Source: Sulfurovum sp. 16-42-52 (GTDB lineage: Bacteria; Campylobacterota; Campylobacteria; Campylobacterales; Sulfurovaceae). From it: a stretch of 64,000 nucleotides of DNA. This document shows, one piece after another, positions 24,967 through 33,249 of this stretch (position 1 is its first letter; each line of letters begins with the position of its first letter). The translations under genes and the position numbers were made by a program. The DNA is taken from NCBI GenBank assembly GCA_002281755.1, contig NCHB01000007.1:1-64000 (forward strand), in the 5' to 3' direction. The notes beneath the pieces were generated by a model, which was given only the letters and a program-made list of their open reading frames with translations, was not told where the DNA came from and searched no databases.

Positions 24967-25844
24967 AAATAATCATTGTAGAAAATGAACTCTATCTGGC
25001 GCAAAGTATCGCTTCCAAACTAAGCGGAAACGGATATGACACTGAGATATACTCCTCTACAAAAGAAGCGATGAAGAGTCATGGTGATGTCTATCTGCTC
25101 TCAACCAATCTTCCAGGACAAAGTACTGCACCGCTGATTAAAGAGTTTAAAGACAAAATTATCATCCTCATGGTGAACTATATCAATAATGATACAGTGG
25201 GAGAGCCTTTAAAACTTGGGGCAAAAGACTACATCGTTAAACCTTTTATGCTTGAAGATTTGATGCGCAAGATCAAGCACTATAATGAATATCAGACGCT
25301 TAGACAGCAAACATCGCTCTATCAGGAGTATATGCAAAATCTTCTGCATGACATTGAAACAGACTTTGACACTGAGAGTATCACCACCCCGCTTATCATA
25401 GAAACCAATTACCAAAGACTGGTCGATAAAATCGTTTTTGAACATGCCCAACAAAACAATATGCTCATGACATTTATCCCGCTTAGTGACAAAAACTGGA
25501 AAGAGAAGATAGAAAAAAGCAGTTCGAGTGCCGTACTCTACATCACAGAAATTCACGAACTGAAAAAAACCGACAAAGAGCTTCTTCTGGAGCTACTCAA
25601 AACATACAATTTTATCTTGTGTACCACCTCAACCATCGAATCTGAATTTAAAACCATTACACTTAACACAGACTCCAAACTTTATGATCAAAATGAAATC
25701 TTGACGATTGATGATTATGTAAAGTTTATTGTCAATAGTTTTCAATATAAATTCCCCGATACCGAACTCTCTAAAAAATTAGGTATTTCACGAAAAAGTC
25801 TATGGGAAAAACGTAAAAAATACAATTTATTTAAAAAGAAATAA
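24963..25844 (+). CDS. cemR: Atypical orphan response regulator, HP1021/CemR type
   Basis: Receiver domain (residues 1-110), a middle domain resembling a reduced NtrC ATPase without a Walker A motif, and a Fis-like HTH at the C terminus (LSKKLGISRKSLWEKRKKYNLF). Phosphorylation residues are missing: VENE replaces the acidic pair and Ser47 (LLSTNLPG) replaces the acceptor Asp, while the KPF lysine remains. This is the pattern of H. pylori HP1021 and C. jejuni Cj1608 (CemR), which control energy metabolism and, for HP1021, replication start. The ispDF-regulator-sulfurylase-pgpA order is the same as in Campylobacter. Start ATG 24963 overlaps the ispDF stop. Confidence 0.88.
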   Translation: MKIIIVENELYLAQSIASKLSGNGYDTEIYSSTKEAMKSHGDVYLLSTNLPGQSTAPLIKEFKDKIIILMVNYINNDTVGEPLKLGAKDYIVKPFMLEDLMRKIKHYNEYQTLRQQTSLYQEYMQNLLHDIETDFDTESITTPLIIETNYQRLVDKIVFEHAQQNNMLMTFIPLSDKNWKEKIEKSSSSAVLYITEIHELKKTDKELLLELLKTYNFILCTTSTIESEFKTITLNTDSKLYDQNEILTIDDYVKFIVNSFQYKFPDTELSKKLGISRKSLWEKRKKYNLFKKK

Positions 25845-25867
25845 ATCACATACAGTAAGGCTGCGCC

Positions 25868-27049
25868 ATGCAAAAAAACAAATCACTTTTTATCGACACA
25901 GAAGCCCTCTCTACTTTAGCATTGGTTAAAGCAGGGCTCATTGCGCCTGTTACAAAACTCATGAATAAAAAAGAAGCCCAAGAGGTGGACCAGACAAAAT
26001 TCTACAAAGGCGTTCCCTTCCCTTTTGCTTTTATCCTTGCCCCTAAAGGTGAAAGAAACAACAAAGTGCTTAAAAATGCTGAACGCGGTGAGATCCTCGA
26101 TCTGATCTGTGATGAGAAAAAAGTAGGAGAACTCATCGTTGAAGAGACCTTTCCTGTGGACGTTCAACAGCGTCTTATGCATATTTACGGCACCACTGAC
26201 ACCACACATCCCGGAGTCAAAAACACCAGTATGAGGCTGGGCAAGATAGCTGTCAGCGGTGAATACAGCGTAGAGTATCCGCTGATCACTGACAATATGA
26301 AACGCATTAAATCGATGGTTGAAAAAACGGGTGCCACTTCGATCAGCTCCATCATGCTCGCTGCCAATCCTCTCAACCGCGCCCATGAGAGAATGATTCG
26401 TCAAGCGCTGAGTTCAGTTGATCTGCTCATTATTTTTTTACGCAAACCTTTTACCTCAGAAGGGCTACGCTATGACATACGCTACAATGCATTGTCCACT
26501 TTTATTGACAATTTCCTGCCGCAAAATAAAGTTCTGGTTATCCCTTTTGAAAACTCCTACATTTTTGCGGGGTACAATGAACTAATTTTGGATGCACTTT
26601 TAGCAAAAAACTATGGATGCAATCAGCTCATTGTAGGCAGAAACCATGGAGGGTTGGGGCTTTATTATGATCAAAACCGTCTCAACACCGTGTTTGATCA
26701 TTGTAAAAACATAGATATTGATATACAGACCATCGATGAGTTTGTCTACTGTGACACTTGTAAAACCTTGGTCAACGCCCGTACCTGTCCGCATGGTCAG
26801 CATCATCATGTGCATTACCATTCAGCATCCATCATGCAGCTCATGCAAGCAGGACTCATTCCGCCTTCTATCTTGGTGCGTAAAGAAGTCTCTGCCAATA
26901 TTTTGGCCGCACTCTTTCCCGATAGATTTAAAAATCTTCAGGAGATGCACTACGCGCTTATCCCAAGTTCAGGGCTCTTGGAACAGCAAAGCGAAGAGCA
27001 GTTTTATCTCAATCTTGTCTCACTCTATCAAACCTCTTCACTGACTTAA
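25868..27049 (+). CDS. ATP sulfurylase-like protein (Cj1609 type)
   Basis: A 393-residue member of the ATP sulfurylase (Sat) superfamily. LAANPLNRAHERM (near residue 173) corresponds to the RNPxHRAHE nucleotide-binding motif, and IVGRNHGGLGLYYD (near 255) to VGRDHAGPG. Zinc ligands appear in CDTCKTLVNARTCPHG. The Arg and first His of the first motif are replaced, and Asp by Asn in the second, so sulfate activation is uncertain. It is conserved at this position in Campylobacter. It could be a divergent sulfurylase or a nucleotidyltransferase with another substrate. Confidence 0.78.
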   Translation: MQKNKSLFIDTEALSTLALVKAGLIAPVTKLMNKKEAQEVDQTKFYKGVPFPFAFILAPKGERNNKVLKNAERGEILDLICDEKKVGELIVEETFPVDVQQRLMHIYGTTDTTHPGVKNTSMRLGKIAVSGEYSVEYPLITDNMKRIKSMVEKTGATSISSIMLAANPLNRAHERMIRQALSSVDLLIIFLRKPFTSEGLRYDIRYNALSTFIDNFLPQNKVLVIPFENSYIFAGYNELILDALLAKNYGCNQLIVGRNHGGLGLYYDQNRLNTVFDHCKNIDIDIQTIDEFVYCDTCKTLVNARTCPHGQHHHVHYHSASIMQLMQAGLIPPSILVRKEVSANILAALFPDRFKNLQEMHYALIPSSGLLEQQSEEQFYLNLVSLYQTSSLT

Positions 27050-27064
27050 GCCAAGGAATCTTTT

Positions 27065-27556
27065 ATGACACTGCAAAAACTTTTTTTAACCTTTGGTGGT
27101 GCAGGACTCTCTCCCAAAGCCCCTGGTACCGTTGGCACGCTGGCTTCACTTCCTGTAGGTATCCTTGTGCTATATACTCTGGGGATGGAAACACTGTTTA
27201 TGCTCACACTGACCATTACCGTCATCGGTATTTTTGAAATCAACAAGTATGAGAAAACCACAGGTATCCACGACCAGCAGCATATCGTTATCGATGAAGC
27301 AGCGGGTATGTGGCTGAGCCTGATGATAGCCTACTCAACGGCCATCACCCTAGAGTATGCCTATGCTGATATATTGGCTATTGTTTTGAGTTTTGCTACA
27401 TTTCGTCTTTTTGATATCTGGAAACCTTCGACGATTGGATGGATAGACAGGGAACTTAAAGGGGGGCTTGGTGTCATGCTCGATGATGTGCTCGCAGGTA
27501 TAGCTGGAGGACTTCTGAGTGTCTTGCTTCTGATGGGCATAGACAAAGTATTTTAA
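27065..27556 (+). CDS. pgpA: Phosphatidylglycerophosphatase A
   Basis: Inner-membrane phosphatase that dephosphorylates phosphatidylglycerophosphate in PG and cardiolipin synthesis. The 163-residue protein shows the family N terminus (TFGGAGLSPKAPGTVGTLAS), D-E motif HIVIDEAAGMWLSL, and four hydrophobic segments. It is the last gene of the ispDF operon and meets the convergent membrane-protein gene with only 3 nt between stop codons, leaving no room for a separate terminator. Confidence 0.9.
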   Translation: MTLQKLFLTFGGAGLSPKAPGTVGTLASLPVGILVLYTLGMETLFMLTLTITVIGIFEINKYEKTTGIHDQQHIVIDEAAGMWLSLMIAYSTAITLEYAYADILAIVLSFATFRLFDIWKPSTIGWIDRELKGGLGVMLDDVLAGIAGGLLSVLLLMGIDKVF

Positions 27557-27559
27557 ATT

Positions 27560-28207
27560 TCACTTTTTTACTTTTTTTCTCATCTCTTCATTGGAAAAAG
27601 CATCCAAAAACATTCCCAAGACAGAGATGCCCATCAGAAGATAGGCGACGAATCGCGTAAGAGACACGAGTAAAGACTCATACGCCAAAAGTCCCATTGC
27701 ACTGAGCATATAATGAAAATCATGTAAAGCATCCACACCTAAAAAAGATTTGTGTGCGGGGAGCAAAGCGCCTTCATGTGCGGTGGAGAGGTACCATGCA
27801 GAGTATAAAAGTGAAACCCCCAGAAAAAAGAGTCCTATCCATGCAGCAAAGCGCTTGCCTTTTTTGTAGTAATAGTAGGCAATAAGACCCGGAAACAGCA
27901 ACTGAAAGAGTGTCCCATTGGCAACCATCACAAACTCCGGGCAAGGCAAAATATAACACACCCCGTGCCCTGCCTCGTGCACGATACCTAAAGTCTGAGA
28001 AATGACAAAAAAATAGAGTGTAAATATCTGATACACCGCCGTGCCATCCTGCATAGAATGGGGTGCCCAAGGTGCATAGCGGGGGAAAAGAAGTAAAAAA
28101 ACGACAAAAAGAAGCACCAATACTTTTTTCACAAACGGTGTCATCCCTGCGTGATTCTCTTGTGGTGCATCGTGGTGAAAATGGCTAAAAGGATTGATTT
28201 TAGGCAT
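27560..28207 (-). CDS. Membrane protein with HEAGH zinc-protease-like motif
   Basis: A 215-residue integral membrane protein with about five TM helices. LGIVHEAGHGVCYIL (near residue 90) gives an HExxH-type motif inside a hydrophobic segment, as in intramembrane M50 metalloproteases; a downstream ANGTLFQLLFPG could supply further contacts, although no NPDG motif is present. The start is taken as ATG 28207, overlapping the GTPase gene stop; GTG 28216 is an alternative. The protein is translated directly after the DUF3482/DUF2868 pair. Protease activity is an inference. Confidence 0.65.
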   Translation of the reverse strand: MPKINPFSHFHHDAPQENHAGMTPFVKKVLVLLFVVFLLLFPRYAPWAPHSMQDGTAVYQIFTLYFFVISQTLGIVHEAGHGVCYILPCPEFVMVANGTLFQLLFPGLIAYYYYKKGKRFAAWIGLFFLGVSLLYSAWYLSTAHEGALLPAHKSFLGVDALHDFHYMLSAMGLLAYESLLVSLTRFVAYLLMGISVLGMFLDAFSNEEMRKKVKK

Positions 28208-29597
28208 CTGCCACACGCTTCAAGATGGTTTGAATCAGTGCAGTATACTGTTCAAGTACATCGCCTTGTACGATTTCTTTCGCGCGAAACAGGGTGTGAT
28301 ATTTTTCTAAAGATTTTTTCATTTCATCCTGAAGCCATTTGGTTTTAAAGGAACTATCCATCACAATATCTACCCTGCTGCGCATCGCATGAGAGTACCC
28401 TATCACTGTGTTTGCATGGTACAGTGCCCGACCAAGCAAGATATAGGGGAGGTTTTTGTTCACCATCGGTCCCATCTCGATGGAACGTCTACCCAGTGTC
28501 TGTCCCAGTACTTTGATTTCTGAGAGTTCATTAAAACCCAAAAAGGCGCTTGCTGCTCCCCCGATGGCACCGATGGCTGCACCCAACAGCAAGGTATGTC
28601 CGACAAATAAAAGGTCAATACCCGCACCTACACTCGCACCTGATGTTGCAGCTGCGACTAAAAGCTCGTTACGTGTCAATCCAAATACCGATGCGGTCTC
28701 TTGAGAAAAGAGATCCATCCCCTCAAAAGCCAAGCGCTGTTGCTCCTTTTTAAGATGATCATGACTCCAAATGTGTTCCACACTCTTCTGGGCTGCCATT
28801 TCCAATGCTCTGAGTCTGTTTTTGTAGCGATGTTCTACTTCTTGTTTTTCCTCTTTGCTTGCTTCTTTACCACGAAGCGGCAACCTTTCTACGCTGCTCA
28901 GTGCTTCATACACCAATCTTGCGATGACTGAGGCAGTCTGTTCAAACAGATGCTCCTGATGTGCTTTAAACAGTGCTATAGAGTGTTTCATAGGCTCCGT
29001 CCACTCCTGCTTCAACTGTGCTATACTCTCTAAAAGTGCCATATGTTCCTCAAAATGTGCCGTCATCGGATTGAAAACACGGACAATCTTAAAGTACTGC
29101 TCCAACGCGCGCTTCCATTCTTGGGTGTAGTCTGACGTATCAATGGGATTGATAAGTGCCATAGAGGGTTGACCGGTGTAACGCAGTATCTCCATCTCTG
29201 CTTCATACTCTTGGCTGTAGGGCTTGGAACCATCTACCACATACACGATACCTGCGCCCGCCATAATGGGCTCAAGCAGTTCTATCTCATCATGAAAAGC
29301 AGAATCATGGCGATGTTGATCGATAAATGCCTGTATGACTTCATGTTTTTTATCGGCCGAGACCGGATGCTGCTGCAGCCATGCGAGTACTTTTGTGGGT
29401 CTTTGAAAACCGGGGGTGTCAAAAAGCTCATATAGCACTTTGCCATCTACACGCAAAGGAAAACTGCGTGTGTTGACGGTGGTTCCAGGAGTATCGGATA
29501 TCTGTACCGTATCATCCAAACAGAGCGCTGAGACTATCGAGCTTTTACCTTTGTTGGGATGCCCCACAACTGCAAATCGAGGGTGAGACGACATCAT
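28200..29597 (-). CDS. DUF3482-type GTPase
   Basis: An N-terminal small GTPase domain has G1 GHPNKGKSS, G2/G3 around DTPGTT and FDTPGFQ, and a central YVVDGSKP. The C-terminal region has a glycine/alanine-rich hydrophobic hairpin (ATSGASVGAGIDLLFVGHTLLLGAAIGAIGG, around residues 325-355) that likely inserts in the membrane. Such proteins (DUF3482) typically occur next to a DUF2868 membrane protein, as here. ATG 29597 overlaps the DUF2868 stop (ATGA), suggesting coupling; an in-frame ATG at 29609 also exists. The cellular role is unknown; membrane remodelling or transport is possible. Confidence 0.8.
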   Translation of the reverse strand: MMSSHPRFAVVGHPNKGKSSIVSALCLDDTVQISDTPGTTVNTRSFPLRVDGKVLYELFDTPGFQRPTKVLAWLQQHPVSADKKHEVIQAFIDQHRHDSAFHDEIELLEPIMAGAGIVYVVDGSKPYSQEYEAEMEILRYTGQPSMALINPIDTSDYTQEWKRALEQYFKIVRVFNPMTAHFEEHMALLESIAQLKQEWTEPMKHSIALFKAHQEHLFEQTASVIARLVYEALSSVERLPLRGKEASKEEKQEVEHRYKNRLRALEMAAQKSVEHIWSHDHLKKEQQRLAFEGMDLFSQETASVFGLTRNELLVAAATSGASVGAGIDLLFVGHTLLLGAAIGAIGGAASAFLGFNELSEIKVLGQTLGRRSIEMGPMVNKNLPYILLGRALYHANTVIGYSHAMRSRVDIVMDSSFKTKWLQDEMKKSLEKYHTLFRAKEIVQGDVLEQYTALIQTILKRVADA

Positions 29598-30967
29598 CGT
29601 TTCAACCATAGCTTATCATGGTGCAACAGAGTGAGTTTTCTATCCCACACATCCAGTTCTTTGGGCGTAGCACGATACTGATTTTCAAGCGTTCCTACAG
29701 GAACTACGATGACTTTGTCTGCTCTACTGGAAAGTTCAGTCAGAAAATCCACGATTTCCATCGTCGGAGGCTCCCAAGCTCTCACAAAACAGAGTACCGC
29801 TGCTTTACTTTTGTCTTGGATTTCACCCTCTTTGGCTAAAGGTAGCTGAGCACCTGCCTCAATGCAACGTGATGCCCTCACACCCACACTCTCACAGAGT
29901 AACAAAAGCTGCTCTTGGGACATGAACCAGCCATATGCCTCATCATATGAAGGATCTAAAGTAAAAACCGTTTTTTCATACTTACCTTCAGCTGTAGACA
30001 AACCTGCTTCAGGCTCTATCGCTTGGCTTGTGATGATAGGCTCATTCATCTGCTTAAGCAGTATCTTTGCCTCTTCAAGACTCAAAACAGCCTCTTTTAG
30101 TGCGACACGCAGTCCGAAAGTTGCCGTCATTAGGAGCAGTAAACGCAAAAAAAGTGCATAAAAAACCGTAGCCAATGCCAAAAACTTCCACCACTCTCCC
30201 AGCAAAGCAGGATGCTGTATCATGGTTTTATCCAAACTGTTTCCCAGTCTAAAATAGTGACTCTGCTTAATCAGCTCAAGTGAGGGTACACCTGAAACAC
30301 ATAGCTCTCTCCAAGGCAAAGAAACAGCATACAAAAAATCATAAAAGGTTTTTGCATCAATCTGCAGTGTGGTACTCCATGAAAAAGCAATGTCTTTAGT
30401 CACCACCGTTGCCACTAGCGCCAACAGCAAACCAAAAGAGAACAATAAAGCAAGCATCTGTGAACGCTTGATCACAATCCAGTTTGCAAGCACAGGGTCA
30501 ATAACTGTCTCTTGTACTTTCTTTTTCGACAATAGAGAGAGAATCTTCTCCATCCAAAAAGCGGGTGAGAGATGTACCAAAACCTCGTTTGAGTGCCTCA
30601 CTCTTAACATCGCAATGAGACTCAGTAGCATGCTAAAAAGAGGTAAAATGATGACCATAGCCATAAAATACAGCACATTCACAGGTTCTTTGCCGCTATA
30701 AGAGAGCAGTCCGACACCTGAAAACAATCCCAAAAAAAAAGATACCAACCCAAGCATAAGGCTTATCTTGTACAAAGTTGAAGTGATGGTTTTGCCCACA
30801 AGCGGTTTTTTAACATGCTTTTTATGCGCTTCCAACCACACTAAAATCTGCTCAAGAGGTCGTGCTTTTAGGTGTGCATGCTGTATGCCAAACGCACGTC
30901 TTGCTTCGTTGGAGGAAGGATACTCCTTGACTACACTTTGAAAATCCAGATACGATTCAAGTGTCAT
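29594..30967 (-). CDS. DUF2868-family membrane protein
   Basis: A 457-residue protein with about five TM helices grouped in the first 290 residues, two near 65-115, one near 170-190 and a pair near 245-280. A cytoplasmic C-terminal domain (residues 320-457) looks like a degenerate nucleotide-binding fold: VCLVR-like AVLCFVRAWEPPTMEIVDFLTELSSRADKVIVVPVGT. The stop codon overlaps the start of the DUF3482 GTPase gene, a gene pair found widely in proteobacteria. Both probably act as one membrane complex; the substrate is unknown. Confidence 0.78.
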   Translation of the reverse strand: MTLESYLDFQSVVKEYPSSNEARRAFGIQHAHLKARPLEQILVWLEAHKKHVKKPLVGKTITSTLYKISLMLGLVSFFLGLFSGVGLLSYSGKEPVNVLYFMAMVIILPLFSMLLSLIAMLRVRHSNEVLVHLSPAFWMEKILSLLSKKKVQETVIDPVLANWIVIKRSQMLALLFSFGLLLALVATVVTKDIAFSWSTTLQIDAKTFYDFLYAVSLPWRELCVSGVPSLELIKQSHYFRLGNSLDKTMIQHPALLGEWWKFLALATVFYALFLRLLLLMTATFGLRVALKEAVLSLEEAKILLKQMNEPIITSQAIEPEAGLSTAEGKYEKTVFTLDPSYDEAYGWFMSQEQLLLLCESVGVRASRCIEAGAQLPLAKEGEIQDKSKAAVLCFVRAWEPPTMEIVDFLTELSSRADKVIVVPVGTLENQYRATPKELDVWDRKLTLLHHDKLWLKR

Positions 30968-30970
30968 ATC

Positions 30971-32236
30971 TTAGATACCCTCTATACTGGATCTTAACTG
31001 TTCTTTATACTCATCCACATCAAACTCCTCGATACGTGCCACACCCTCTTCAAAAGCAGCCTTTGCCACAGCGGAAGCGACCCAAAAAAGCACTTCTTTA
31101 TTAAAAGGAAGCGGGATGATGTGTGATTTACCATAAACAATCTCTTTGTTGCCGTATGCTATTTTCGCGTACTCAGGCACAGGCTCTTTTGCTAGTGTCG
31201 CTAGAGCATGTGCGGCAGCCATTTTCATTCCCTCTGTTATTTTTTTTGCGCGCACATCGAGCGCACCTCTAAAAAGTGCCGGAAATCCCAATACATTGTT
31301 AATCTGATTAGGATAATCTGAACGCCCTGTTGCCATAATCACATCATCTCTTACTTGGGCAACCTCTTCGGGCAGTATTTCAGGCAGCGGATTTGCCAAG
31401 GCAAAGATCACAGGGCTGGGTGCCATCTTGGCTACCATTGCCTTACTGAGTGCACCTGCCTTGGAAAGCCCTAAAAACATATCGGCATCCGTTATGGCAT
31501 CCTCCAAGGTGCGGGCATCGGTCTCTACTGCAAAAGCCTGCTTATAGACATTTAAATCTTGACGCGCCAATGATACAACTCCTTTGGAATCACACATCAC
31601 AATATGCTTGACACCAAAAGCACGGTACATCCTTGCACACGCTATCCCTGCTGCGCCTGCACCGTTGATGACGATTTTTATCTCTTCTGCTTTTTTACCT
31701 GTTAACTCAAGTACATTGATAAGTCCCGCAGTGGTGATGATAGCAGTCCCGTGCTGATCGTCATGAAATACAGGAATATCAAGGGCTTCTTGCAGTAAGC
31801 GTTCTATCTCAAAACACTGTGGCGCTGCGATATCTTCCAGATTGATGCCTCCAAAAGTAGGTGCGATAGCTTTACAGGCAGCGACTATCTCCTCCACACT
31901 ATGCACATCCAGTTCAATATCAAACGCATCCACATGGGCAAATTTTTTAAAGAGTACCGCTTTGCCTTCCATGACAGGCTTCGATGCCAAAGGTCCTATG
32001 TTTCCCAAACCAAGTACGGCTGACCCATCAGAGATAACGGCTACAAGGTTGGAGCGATTGGTATATTCAAAAGAAAGTGCGGGGTTTTGATGGATTTCAA
32101 GACAGGGTATAGCAACCCCTGGCGTATAAGCCAAAGAGAGTTCATACTGCGTGTCACAAGGCTTGGTAAGTTCGATAGCGATTTTACCTTGCTTGTGGTA
32201 AGTCAATACTTCTTCTTTACTTATGTTCAGCATCAT
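30971..32236 (-). CDS. maeB: NAD(P)-dependent malic enzyme
   Basis: Oxidative decarboxylation of malate to pyruvate and CO2. Recognisable motifs are YTPGVAIPCLEI, SDGSAVLGLGNIGPLASKPVMEGK (in part), PVFHDDQHGTAII with the metal-binding residues, the Rossmann INGAGAAGIACARMY and the RGALDVRA segment. At 421 residues it lacks the phosphotransacetylase-like tail of long MaeB. It links rTCA-derived C4 acids to pyruvate. It lies 3 nt before the DUF2868 gene and 55 nt after the 154-residue orphan gene, so it may be cotranscribed with both. Confidence 0.93.
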   Translation of the reverse strand: MMLNISKEEVLTYHKQGKIAIELTKPCDTQYELSLAYTPGVAIPCLEIHQNPALSFEYTNRSNLVAVISDGSAVLGLGNIGPLASKPVMEGKAVLFKKFAHVDAFDIELDVHSVEEIVAACKAIAPTFGGINLEDIAAPQCFEIERLLQEALDIPVFHDDQHGTAIITTAGLINVLELTGKKAEEIKIVINGAGAAGIACARMYRAFGVKHIVMCDSKGVVSLARQDLNVYKQAFAVETDARTLEDAITDADMFLGLSKAGALSKAMVAKMAPSPVIFALANPLPEILPEEVAQVRDDVIMATGRSDYPNQINNVLGFPALFRGALDVRAKKITEGMKMAAAHALATLAKEPVPEYAKIAYGNKEIVYGKSHIIPLPFNKEVLFWVASAVAKAAFEEGVARIEEFDVDEYKEQLRSSIEGI

Positions 32237-32291
32237 TTGCCTTTATATTATAATCATAAGTATACTCAAAGTATGCTAAGCGTACTTCGTA

Positions 32292-32756
32292 TCAGTCTTC
32301 AAAATACTCTTCAACAATCTGAGGAAAAAACTTAATCGTTCTTCTTGCTTTCGCAATCTTGGGCTCAAATACCACTGCTGTACTGGGGAATTTTGTCATG
32401 CATTCTGTATAGATATCTATCTTATCTTCCATATGCTCTTCTAATGCATCCAATACCGACTGCATATTTTCTTTCGTGGTTGCAAACTTCATCAACAACT
32501 CAAACATTCGTTTTCTCGGATGAATCGCCATAGAATCACCAGCTTCCAATGCAATATTTTTGATATCCCATTTTGAGATATAAATACCGCTTACATAAGG
32601 TGCAACCAATTTTGCATACAACGCTTCCGTGTAAGAAGGGTAATCTTTTAAATCAACCGCCTCATCTGCTTCACACGAACCGTCCATACAATTTTCTAAA
32701 GGCGCAACAAAATTTTTTGCGCTCATATTTTCAAATTCTTTTCTAAAATCGTCCAT
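32292..32756 (-). CDS. Orphan protein in the molybdoenzyme operon
   Basis: A 154-residue soluble protein beginning MDDFRKEFENMSAKNF, with a Cys pair in CMDGSCEADEAVD near residue 21 that may bind metal, then a helical domain (DSMAIHPRKRMFELLMKFATT, EHMEDKIDIYTECMTKFPSTA). ATG 32756 follows AAGGAG at 8 nt; the longer upstream frame overlaps the preceding gene. I do not recognise the family. Position at the end of the CISM-oxidoreductase cluster suggests an assembly or quality-control factor. Confidence 0.65.
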   Translation of the reverse strand: MDDFRKEFENMSAKNFVAPLENCMDGSCEADEAVDLKDYPSYTEALYAKLVAPYVSGIYISKWDIKNIALEAGDSMAIHPRKRMFELLMKFATTKENMQSVLDALEEHMEDKIDIYTECMTKFPSTAVVFEPKIAKARRTIKFFPQIVEEYFED

Positions 32757-32761
32757 TTCTT

Positions 32762-33205
32762 TCACTCCTTTTCTCCTATAAGTACGGGTATCATATCCAC
32801 ATCTATTCGTGCGTTGAACCACCTGTTTGCAATGAGCATGATTTTTGCAACAAAAATGATGTGCTCATCCAAAAATTCGGGTTTTTCAAACAAGGCCTGA
32901 GCCTCATCATCCAAACAATAACCATACACTTGACCCTCTACCACTTCAATAAAATCAACACGCCCTTTCCTGCTGGCACAGGCATTGAGTTGTGTACAGT
33001 AAGGCAAGGCTTTGGATGCAAACTCTTTTTCTAACATCATTTGTGTGACTTTTGAACTGCCGACACTTGAGAAAGTAAAATCAACATGTTCATCTTTGAT
33101 ATTAAGGGCAATTGCCGTTGCATTAAGCCCTTGATGTTTCATTATTTTATTAAAATAGCGTCTCATGTAGCCTGTTTGCGCATTGTAACCCAAAATGGTA
33201 CACAA
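32762..33205 (-). CDS. Orphan cytosolic protein in the molybdoenzyme operon
   Basis: A 147-residue soluble protein starting MCTILGYNAQTGYMRRYFNK, with cysteines at residue 2, in LPYCTQLNACAS and in YGYC. No membrane segment or signal peptide. It is separated by 44 nt from the Fe-S protein gene and by 5 nt from the next orphan, so cotranscription is likely. The family is not recognised. Conserved placement beside TorD-like and ferredoxin-type genes would suggest maturation of the molybdenum enzyme, but this is guesswork from context. Confidence 0.62.
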   Translation of the reverse strand: MCTILGYNAQTGYMRRYFNKIMKHQGLNATAIALNIKDEHVDFTFSSVGSSKVTQMMLEKEFASKALPYCTQLNACASRKGRVDFIEVVEGQVYGYCLDDEAQALFEKPEFLDEHIIFVAKIMLIANRWFNARIDVDMIPVLIGEKE

Positions 33206-33249
33206 TCCTGTGTCTGGTTTTATCTCATGTGGCTGGATGATACACCTCC

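Noticed and set aside
27460-27475. G6 run in pgpA as a phase-variation tract
   Set aside because: Six bases is short for slippage, the frame is that of an intact housekeeping enzyme and the same run length occurs in cvpA by chance.
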